Positions 48,691 to 59,693 of a stretch of DNA of 64,000 nt are shown here, piece after piece. A program made the translations under genes and the position numbers. The notes below the pieces were generated by a model. It worked only from the letters and a program-made list of their open reading frames with translations, did not search any database and had not been told where the DNA came from. This DNA is from Cotesia glomerata (taxonomy: Eukaryota > Arthropoda > Insecta > Hymenoptera > Braconidae): assembly GCF_020080835.1 (NCBI RefSeq), contig NC_058162.1, forward strand, positions 434,001-498,000, read 5' to 3'. Positions within the stretch are counted from its first letter, which is position 1. Each line of letters opens with the position of its first letter.

Positions 48691-51600
48691 ATGTTTTTAA
48701 GGTGAAGCTTCAATAAGTTTTTTAGAGTACTTAGTGGTAGCATTGCTTGAAATAATTTAAAAAAATTTTCCCGGTACTTTGTGCGCATGTGACCCGTATG
48801 TTTCGCAACATATGACACAATTTGATAAGCGGTTTATAAATTTATTTATTTATGGTGGTGGTTTATATAACTAAAGCTGAATTATTGGCATTTGATATTG
48901 AATTAAAAATTAGAAATTATACTATTGCATAATAAACGAGTAAACTTTCATTGGCTTGCAGTTTATAGTTTGTAGTTTATAGATCCCGTGTGAGTAATTG
49001 AGATGAGCGGATTTAATAGTGAAGCTGAATATCGGGGTAAGGTTTTGAGTCAAGGAGAACCACATCGCAATCTCATTATTCAAACTTTTATTGACCATTA
49101 CGGCTAATTATTGATTTGCATCATCTTTCCGAAGAATAGTATTGTTTTATGTTACTATAAAAGTTTAGTTACAGTTATTAAATTGATTAAATTGAGCAAA
49201 TATGTATGTCAATATTGTCAACTTAACACAATTACTCGGAATTCTTGTCGCGAATATGTCCTTGAATATTGTCGAGTATTAATTAGTACGCTGGTAAGTA
49301 ATAGTGAATTGTATTGCTGGGATGAAAAACCGATTAAACCGTGAAAGCACTTTCACTTAAAGAGCAAAGAAGCTTGAGTGTTACGAGCAATCATTTCTTC
49401 TTCCGGGAGATGTGAATTTATCCTCAAATATTTAAGATGCTTTTAATTTTTTAACTATTTATTTATTTTCAAAATTTTAGGCCCTGAAGCCTTAGCTCCT
49501 TAAAATGAATAAAAAAAGAGATAAATAATATAATAATATCACTAATAACAAATAAAATAGTAATAACAACAATAATGATAAAATAACTATCACTATAATT
49601 TAAATTAATATATAATATATTGAATATGATTAAAAGTATAGATCGGAAAAGTGAAAAATATTTCCAAAACGATTTCTCTTACCTTTTCAGATGTTGACCT
49701 ACTGACATCCAATTTTAATAATTAAAATTTTCTTGATATGTTTTTCAAAATAATTTATAGCTACTCTTATTTATTATTTTTTTTTTTTTTAGATATTGAG
49801 GGTTTAAGCAGAAGAATAAATTGATTATATTTAATTGGGAATGAATAAAAAGCTTAATCAAGGGAACAGTTTTTAAAATTCCGGGTAAAAATAAAAAGAA
49901 AGGAGAGAGTGAGTGCGACTTTTGCCACGCGTCATCGAAAGAGAGTGTCCCTGTCCCTGGCCTATCAGTACACGGTTTATTAATTCATTACTTGGCCTTA
50001 GGGAAATTATTTTTATTACATATACGTAAACTGTTATCATTATTTCACATGCCCGCCGGTTTTTCATACCAACAATTAACTCTGTAATTCTTAAGCACAA
50101 CTTGTTCATTTCTTCCCAGCGTGTATCTATTATCGATGTCTTTTTTATTAGATTTCATATTTTTTTTCTATACGCTAGAGAAAGTATACAATATTTTTAT
50201 AATTAATTATCCGATCGTAATTTTATGCATTTGTTAAGTAATTTTATTTTATTTTTTTCTTTCAGAAGCTGTTCGATTTTTTTAGTAGTAACTTTTGTAG
50301 TGACTAACGATGCCATTTCGCCGCCACACAATCAACACTTTGATGTAAATGGTGAGTAAATTTTAATAAAAAAATTTTTCTCACAAATTAACTCACTAAT
50401 AAAATTATTTTAAAATTTTATGGATTTTAAGAAATTAAATTGAGTAATTTTACAATAGTAATATTTTTTTAACGCTTTAAGTTGCAATTAAATTTGTAAT
50501 ACAAGTTTATTGAATAACTTTGTTCCTCTATTATTTTCTATAATAATTAAAACTATTACATACCTATAATTATTCTTCATGTATTATTAATAAGCAAGAA
50601 ATTTTTTCTCTCTAATTATAGTAGAAATTATTCTTCAATGAAGTTTCATTTAATTACTTGTATATTCATAAGATGGGAAAAATTCAAATTAGAGTGAAAT
50701 TAAATTATTAAATTATAAACAAAATTAAAAAAAAAAATAAATATAAATTTGAAAGTCGAGATTACTCACTTCAATATGACAGAATATTTATTATATATAA
50801 CAATAGCTTAAACAAAATTAAGATTAATGTCACTGATTGTATATATTTAAATCTCTTGTAAATTTTTTTTTAAATGGTTTCATAATTTTTCAGGCCAAAG
50901 TAATAATTAATACTTTTGTTAAAAGAATATAATTAATTTGTATTGCTTTAAAAAAATTCAAACAAAATGTAATGCAAGTTAAAAAATGAAGTAATACTAA
51001 CAATGTTATCCACATATAATTTATTTAACAATTGCAAATACAATAATTGCATTTACATTTAAATAATTAGTTATATCATTTATATTACGATCACGTAAGT
51101 AATTACATTAGCGGTTGATACATATGAACTTTTAATTTTTATATCTATTTATATATGGTTACCCTATCCACCCACATACTTATACTAACGTAATACGAAC
51201 TTTCGCTTGCTTTCCCGTACAAAAAGACTCGCCATTTTATTGATATCAAATCCTTTTAGATTTTTTAAAATTTTATTCTTATTATAAATTACTAAATTTA
51301 GAAATGTCAAAAGCCTCTATAATCATAACTCAAACTTAATTAAATTTTATAATTAACATAATTTTATTTAAATATTTCTTCTTTAAGATTATTTATGAAA
51401 TTTTTAAAATTAGATTATTTATAAAATTTTTTAAATTTTATTTTATTACAAATTATTAAATTTAGAAATGTTAAACCTCTATAATCATAACTCAAGCTTA
51501 ATTTAATTTTGTAATTAACACATTTTTATTTAAATATTTCTTCTTTCAGATTATTTATATGGAGTGGACGATGATCTTCAGGCGCGAGCTCGCGCCGCGA

Positions 51601-53407
51601 TAGAGACCGAATTAAACGCTTACAGAAGGAATGCTCGGTAAGTTTTAATTGTAAAAAATTTTTTAGAAGGTTCTTTGAAGAAAATTTTATTTAAATAAAA
51701 AAAATCAAACCTTGTTATTTCTTCTTAAGTATTGTATTAAAAAATGTCTATATTTAAAGAGAAACGTTGGCAAAATTTTTTTCTAAATTCTTTTGGCAGT
51801 CTGTGACATTACCGCGATTAGACTAGGTCGTCATGATGGCCGTGAAAGTAAAACTCGTTGGTAAAATGATGACGCAAGCTGTCATGATAGGTTTAAATCT
51901 ATAAAATGAGGACACAATAAATATATAATATATAGATAATAAAAAAAAAAATAAATAAATAATAATTTCGCTGTTATGTAACAGGAGCCAAGGAAATTAT
52001 GGAAACTCAAGTGCCTGTGAAGATGTTTGGGAAAGTCCTTGCCCGCCGAGCAAGTACCGGACTCCTTCTGGGACTTGTAACAACGTAAGACATCCATCGT
52101 GGGGCGCCCGAGGCTCGCCTTTCCTAAAATTTCTTCCACCTGCTTACAGTGATGGTAAAATATTTATTTATTATTTACATTATTGTTGTTATTGAACGTC
52201 TGAAATATCATAACAGAGTAATACCTCAATGACATTGTGATTATGCGGCGTGTTTTATTTAGCGGGAATATTTTCTTGCTTTGTAATAACAATAATGACG
52301 GTAAAAAATAATTATAGCGTAAATAAGATGACAAGTTGAATGTATATATGAGGAAGAAAGAAAGTTGATGGTCAAATGGTTGTTGCTCACGGGCACGTAG
52401 CTCTTCTTATATCGGGTCAAGAATGGAAAGTGAAAATTGGAACGCGGTTCATACCGCTCCTTCTTATTCTTGTTTGCTGGCTTCTTGTCGCTCCACGTTC
52501 CGATTTCTACAAAATAATTTAAACAGCTAGTACATATACCTCAGTGTTAGCATTTGTCACATACACGTCATTTGATCAGTCAAATATGTTTCTATGGATA
52601 TTAGTTATGATTTCACTCTTCTAATTTATCCAACATCTTTTTTTAATACTAAAATCATTGAAGTTATTTTTAAAAATTTGATATGACCTTCAAAAAAATT
52701 TTAAAGAATTGGAAACTTTCTACTTAATAAAAAAACAAAAATGTTTATGAATGTATGAGAAAAATTTCTAATTTTCATAAAAATTAGTGACTTGTTTTGT
52801 TATACTAAATAATAATAATCTTTATAAACTTTTTCTTTAACTAAAATTTCTTCAGCAAACCGCTAAATATACATATATATATATTTTATTAATCTGGAGA
52901 TACAGTAGTGTCTCGCGCCAATTACATATAATTATCAAAATTTAATATTGAGGATATTTATATAAATGGTAGTCACAATACATAAATATACCTTCTGTCT
53001 GAATTATACAGTCAGAGATCAACAACATGTAACAATAACAATAATAAAAAATAATGAGGCTATTATTATTAGCATACATAATAAATGCGGGCGTAAGTCA
53101 ATATATACAATCCATATAAATACGTCCATTATTATTATTATTATTATTATCTATATTATTAAGAGAATAAGAAAAATTTTGTCTTCAGGATAGTCATATG
53201 ATAAAATCGGTTTTAGTGAAATTTAATGTCATTGCAAAAGTCAAATTGAATTTGTGCCTTTTCAACGTTTCATAATTAAGAAATGACATTGTATCTTGTC
53301 AACTATTGACATTTTTAAAGATATAAGCTCATCCCGATGTTACACTCATCGAGACTTATCATTTGAGTACCCACATCAATTTTTCATATATTTTATCTAT
53401 TTATATA

Positions 53408-53479
<72 letters not shown>

Positions 53480-56400
53480 GAAAAATATATAAAAAATGCA
53501 TGTGGGTACTCAAGTGAAAGCTCTTGATGAGTATAACATCGGGATGAGCTTGTATCTTAAAAAATGTCAATGTTAAGAAAGTACAGTGCAATTTAACAAA
53601 TATCTTTTAAACTATTGATATTTTTAAAGATAAAAGCTCATCCCGATGTTATACTCATCGAGACCTTTCATTTGAATACCCACATCAATTTTTCATATAT
53701 TTTATATATTTATAATATATTATATATATGTATATATGAAAAATATATCAAAAATGCATGTGGGTACTCAAGTGAAAGCTCTTAACGATTGTAACATCAA
53801 TATGAGCTTATATCTTTAACAAGATCAATAGTTAAAAAAGTACAGTGCAATTTAACAAAAGTCATTATTTAATAAAGCAAAATTTTATTTATTTATAGTT
53901 CACACAGCAGTCGTATAGTGACCGCAAGGTTGCTAGTTATTATTATTATTAAATATATATACATATAATAGCTGTAAAATAATGAATGAATGATTACAAC
54001 TCTACTTACCCGTATTAATATTCCTTAGGTATATCGAAGCCAAGATCATCAGTAAGCCGTCATGCTCTACCATCACCAATCGACATCATCACTCGACTCC
54101 ATAAAGTGACAACACGTGAAGAGCGAAAGGCATTGACGAGTCTTACAGGCCTGTGGGCCGAACTAGTTCTCCGCGACATCGCAATGCCAATTACACCTGG
54201 TCTCGATACATTACGATGTTGTAAAGATAATCGTAACCCCGAGTGCTACACGAGCCATGATTATATCGGGGAATGTACGCCATACATGAGAGCCGTCCCG
54301 GCACGAAGTGCTTACGGTTGTAAATTCGAGACCCGTGAGCAGATGAACGGCGCTTCGAGTTACCTAGACGGCTCGGACATTTACGGCAGCACCGACGGAC
54401 AAATGAACCGTCTTCGAACTTACAAAAACGGCCTTGTCAACATCGAGTCCTGCGACACTTGCACCCAGATGGACAACCCGCTTAAATTTCTCTACTCGGT
54501 GATAATAAACGAGCACAACCGCGTCGCCAGTGTTATCCAGCAATTAAACCCCCACTGGGACGACTCTAAGCTCTTTTTAGAAGCACGCCGAGCGGTTGTT
54601 GCGCAAATTCAGCGCATTACTATGCAGGAATTCGCTCCGAGTGTTTTAGGAGAATCTGCGGTTGGGAAACAGCTTAAAGAAGCTACCAATGGATTTTATC
54701 GTGATTACTCATCGGCGAACAGACCCGGAGCCTTTGACGCTGTTGCGTTAGCAGTTCTTCCAGCGCTTACATCACTATCGAGGTACCCGCATGACATGAA
54801 CGCCACACTGGAGAACAAACTCGATTACGTTGCCAGGGGGCTCAATCTCGACATTATCGAGTCCCTCAGATCAAGGTACGCTTACAACGGGATGCCCCAC
54901 ATCTGGAACACCACCACTTTACTAATCCACATGGCACGTGACCACGGAATTCCCGGGTACTTTGCCTTCCTGGAGCACTGCGCCGCGGCCCCGGGGTCTC
55001 CTACAAGGTTCATAAAATCCGAGGATGTCGCAATGTTGGAGAGCATCTACAACAGCATCGAAGACATTGACTTGTTAGTCGGTGGAGTTCTTGAGACTCC
55101 TGAGAAAGGCGCTGCAGTCGGACCGACCTTTTCTTGCTTGCTGATAAACCAGCTTGCTAAACTCAAAAACTCCGACAGATTTTGGTACGAGAATGATTTA
55201 CCACCGTCCAGTTTCACCGGAGACCAACTCAAGGCTATCAAACGAGTCAGTCTAAGTAACTTGCTGTGTGCCAACGCAGCAGTCTCGACGATACAGCCGA
55301 TGGCTTTTATCCAGAGCGATGAATATTTAAACACCAAGATCGATTGCGACAGATTCGCTCCGCTTGATTTGTCCGCCTGGAGAGAAAAGACTGACCAAGC
55401 CAATGAAGACGCTGATAAGTCTCCTAAAGTCAGTCAAGATGACCAAATGACGCCGCTTAAGATACAATCTAACCAGTGGATCAACAAGGAGTCGCTAATT
55501 GACCCGGAAGTTTTGACCTTAGCGCTCAAAAAAGCTGAGCAAGATTTGATTTCAAGGAAGAAACTTGAGTACAACTCCTGGCTGCAGCAGAGAACAGCAG
55601 ACCCAAGATCTCCAGCTGGTACGGCTGCTAGTTTTTCAAAAGCTAATAAAGACGCACTGATCCTCGCTAACTCTTCAATATTCTATGAATTGATCACCAA
55701 CGAAATAATAAACGGAGCTCACGGTCTTAAGCGCCGCAAGAGACAGGTCTTTGGAAACTCAAACGACTTTGACTTCTCAAACAACGGAGACTTATCAGAC
55801 TTGCTTCAAAACGTTGACCTTACTAACTTTTTAGGGAACTCCCGAGCTACCAATCATGAAGAGATAGACTGCCCGCCAGAAGAAGGCACCTGCGATCCTT
55901 CTACACCATACCGTACTTTCACAGGTCATTGCAACAACTTGCGCAACCCGAGTCTTGGCAAATCACTGACGACCTTTGCGCGGCTTTTACCACCGGCTTA
56001 TGAAGACGGAGTCTCCAAGCCGAGAATAACTTCAGTAACCGGAGCTCCTTTGCCAAATCCAAGAATTATATCAAGAACAATTCACCCGGATATTTCAAAC
56101 CTCCACAACCGGTACACGCTGATGGTGATGCAGTTCGCCCAGTTCGTTGACCACGACCTGACAATGACCCCCATCCACAAGGGCTTCGCGGAGTCGATTC
56201 CCAGCTGTAGATCTTGTGACTCAGCTCGCACTGTTCACCCAGAGTGCAACCCCTTTCCGGTTCCTCCCGGGGATCACTTTTACCCAACAATAAATGAAAC
56301 GACTGGTGAACGACTGTGCTTCCCGTCAATGAGATCTTTACCAGGACAACAACATCTAGGTCCTCGGGAGCAGATCAACCAAAACACCGCTTTCCTGGAC

Positions 56401-58876
56401 GCTTCTGCTGTTTATGGAGAGAACATCTGCATCGGCAACGTCCTGCGAGGGTTCAGCAGCAACGGACGCATGAACGTGACTCTCCACCCAAGCAGAGCTA
56501 AAGATTTGCTGCCCAGATCTGCGACTCACCCTGAATGCAAGGCCGCGTCCGGGTACTGCTTCATCGCCGGAGACGGCCGAGCTTCCGAGCAGCCTGCGCT
56601 GACCGTCATGCACACAATGTGGGTCCGTGAGCACAACAGAATCATGGAAGGCTTAAGGGGAGTCAATCCTCACTGGGACGGAGAGAAACTCTACCAAGAA
56701 ACCCGGAGGATTGTCAGTGCGATGATGCAACACGTTACTTACAATGAATTCTTGCCAAGATTGCTAGGTTGGAATGCTATAAGCCTCTACGGCCTCAAGC
56801 TTTTGCCGCAAGGGCATTATAAAGAGTACTCGCCCACTTGCAATCCCAGTATCGTCACAGAGTTCGCTGCTGCTGCTTACAGAATAGGACACTCGCTGCT
56901 CAGACCGCATCTGCCGAGGATGGACCAGAACTACCGACCAATGGACCCGCCGATTCTTCTAAGAGACGGATTCTTTAATACTGACATGTTGTATGATCAA
57001 GGAATGATCGATGAAATGATCCGCGGGCTGGTCGCTACGCCCATGGAGACCATGGACCAGTTTATTACTGGTGAAGTCACCAACCACCTGTTTGAGAACA
57101 ACAAGATACCTTTCTCTGGGATAGATCTCATTGCGTTGAACGTCCAGCGAGCTAGAGACCACGGAATCCCGTCGTACAATCATTACAGAGCGCTCTGCAA
57201 TTTAAAACGCGCGACTACCTTTGATGATCTGTCCAGAGAAATGGCTCCGGAGGTTATTGCGAGGTTCAAGAGGACTTACGCTCATGTTGATGATATTGAC
57301 CTCTTCCCTGGAGGAATGAGCGAACGACCTCTTCAAGGTGGGCTTGTGGGTCCTACCTTCGGGTGCATCATTGCGATTCAGTTTAGGCAGCTGAGGAAGT
57401 GCGACAGATTTTGGTACGAAACTGATGATCCGAATATTAGGTTCACTGAAGGTCAGTTGAATGAAATCAGGAAGAACACGCTGTCGAAGATCATCTGTGA
57501 GAACATGGACTCGCATGTTGAGATGCAGCGCGCTGCTTTTGATCTTCCCTCGAATTTCTTGAACCCCAGAGTTCCTTGCGGAACTATGGCTGCAATGGAC
57601 TTCACTCCCTGGAGGGAGGTCAGGCATGGAGGATGCCAGATTGGAGGACGTAGGGTTTCTATTGGAGAGTCTGGATTTCCTACTCCCTGTACTAGCTGCA
57701 TCTGTACTGACGAAGGCGTAAGTGATTTTGTTTTAGATGGCTCCCCGCTTTTATTAATCGTTAATAATTAAGGAAGTACAGTGCGATTTAACATAATTAC
57801 GAAATAACCTTGTATCTTGAGAACTATTGACATTTTTAAAGATATAAGCTCATCTTGATGTTACACTCATCAAGACCTTTCATTTGAGTACTCACATGCA
57901 TTTTTTATATATTTATATATATATATAAATATATGAAAAATTGATGGGGGTACTCAAATGAAAGCTCTTGATGAGTGTAACATCAAGATGAGCTTATATC
58001 TTTAAAAACGTCAATAGTTAAGGAAGTACAGTGCAATTTAACATAATTAAAAAGGCTCCTCGCCTTTATTAATCCGCAAAAATTACCCGAGTCAAAATTT
58101 CTCACAAAACAATATCTCAAGTACAGTAATTTCTCAAAAGAAAATTTATCACAACATAAATTCAGCTGCCCAATTTCAAAACACAGTAACTGACAATTTT
58201 AAGATTTTTTGAAATTTTTCTTATTAAAAAAAAGTTTGCGCGCCTAATTGATAAAAAATTTGATTTATAAATAGAAAATACTTGAACATAAATATTTTTA
58301 AGAAAAAATATTTGAAATTAAGGTCTAAAAGTTATAAGAAATGCAGCAATACTAAAAAAAAATCAGGTATAAAAATTTTGCAGTTACTGTGTTTTAAAAT
58401 TGAGCAGTCAAAATGATCCGTAATTAATTTTTGGATAGGTAACCGTATTGTGCCCTTTTATTTAAAAAAAAAAATATTTATAAATGAGAAGTTTTGGTAT
58501 GAAAAAATATATTCGAAGATATTTTTGCCATGAGAAATTTTGTTGTAGGTAATTATTGCATGAGAAATAAAAGACGGTCACTGTTTAAAATTTTTAAGTA
58601 TAGATTTTTTTTATGGGTCGGATTCCATTGTAATAATTGCTTTTTTAATTACAGACTCAGTGCGCATCACTAAGAGTCACTAATTGTGACCAATTATTAC
58701 GTGAGGCTTCGCGCGAAGCCATTTTACGTGATGAAATCTGCACAGCTCAATGCGGCTTCGCTCTAGCAGGTTCCAACCAATCTGCCAGACAATTTTCATC
58801 AACGTCATTTGCTACGGCTTCCAGTAATGCATTTAGTGGTTTTAAACTGCCCGATCTCTCACAATTTCTCGGTTAA
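48691..58876 (+). CDS. secreted double haem peroxidase (inactive first domain, active second)
   Basis: The exons are 48,691-48,701, 50,266-50,351, 51,550-51,637, 51,985-52,154, 54,029-57,717 and 58,655-58,876, giving 1421 residues; all split codons rebuild in frame. It opens with a signal peptide (MFLRSCSIFLVVTFVVTNDA). Animal haem peroxidase domain 1 spans about 70-600, a basic cleavage site KRRKR is at 686-690, domain 2 spans about 740-1310, and a Cys-rich tail (TSCICTDEGTQC) ends the protein. Domain 2 has Gln823, Asp826 and distal His827 (QFVDHDLT), Arg985 (VREHNR) and proximal His1073 (YRIGHSLL). Domain 1 has Leu166-Arg167 in place of Asp-His, Asn279 in place of the catalytic Arg (NEHNR), and no His in the proximal segment near 356-370, so it should not bind haem. 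Insects have other two-domain peroxidases; exact orthology is not decided here. A role in cuticle, chorion or immunity is possible but unproven. Confidence 0.92.
53150..53936 (+). mobile_element. complete non-autonomous Helitron, copy D (two palindromic units)
   Basis: The 5' end is TCTATATTATTAAGAG preceded by A inside an ATT repeat. The 3' end is a decayed hairpin (GCAGTC...GACCGC), a short spacer, CTAG and then T. It is 787 bp. The first palindromic unit has a long pure (TA)n loop at about 53,410-53,470. It lies in intron 4 of the double peroxidase and ends 92 bp before the large exon's acceptor site. It is non-coding. Confidence 0.88.
57771..58048 (+). repeat. solitary palindromic unit of the Helitron family in peroxidase intron 5
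   Basis: One inverted-repeat unit (arms with TTTCATTTGAGTACTCACAT and GGGGGTACTCAAATGAAAG around a TA-rich loop) is bracketed by direct repeats AAGGAAGTACAGTGC at 57,771 and 58,019. It lacks both Helitron ends. It starts 53 bases after the exon 5 splice donor. It is either a fragment of a Helitron or an independently mobile unit. Confidence 0.75.
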
Positions 58877-59693
58877 CATCATCTGAATTTCAACGTGTAT
58901 ATATGTACTAAACCTCGTTACTTTCACATCATTCCCGAGTCTGAATCATATAAACTCTGAGTATACACTCTGATTAAAAAAAAAAAAAAAAAAAAAAAAA
59001 AGTATTAAATGTTAGTTAGTTATATTTGTTAAACAAAAATATAAATAAGATTTCAGAGTGTATACTGAGGATTCAAACATAAAATGTACAGGATTAAATT
59101 ATTGGTGGCTAAATTTAAATATTGTATTATTTAAAAATTATTTTTCTAATATAATATTTAAAAAAAATGTTTACTAATTGTAACTTTAATTGTAATTATA
59201 ATGAATATTGACTTGTAAGTCATTATCGACAAGATTGTGCTAATTGTTTATTTTAACTTTTTTTTATTGTCTTTTTTTACTCATCTATTATATCTGACAA
59301 GTGTTTTATGTATTGTTGATTATATGTTAAATTTTTAAAAAGATTTTTTATTATTTCTCCGCCCAATTGCCATCCGTTAGCCTAAGAATTGACGTGAGAA
59401 ATAATTCCCATGATTGTAATTGGCTCAAATATATTCTTCTTATAATTTCATTGAAGCCGGCTATCTTCCCTTTTATATTTATAAATTCCGGGCCATACGC
59501 CGAACTCAACTCTGTCTCTGATACTCAATCATTGCAAAATGATCAATGAATTCGATAAGTATAGATACATTATATAAGATCTTATATTTACATAAAGTAA
59601 GCCGAGTTGGATTGAATGAGTTTTATATAACAGAAAATAAAATTATTTTTCTGTTATTTATTTATTTATTTTTTTCTTTTGATTGCGGACGGT
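58877..59693. other. 3' region of peroxidase and STRAP, convergent
   Basis: This interval holds the 3' untranslated regions of the peroxidase (+) and STRAP (-). It includes an A homopolymer of more than 20 bases at about 58,977-59,001 flanked by repeated CAGAGTGTATACTGAG-type sequence (on both sides, in opposite orientation: CTGAGTATACACTCTG and CAGAGTGTATACTGAG). No separate gene is supported. Confidence 0.5.

Noticed and set aside
55047..57701. Several antisense open frames within the large peroxidase exon
   Set aside because: They are shadows of the GC-richer coding exon on the opposite strand.
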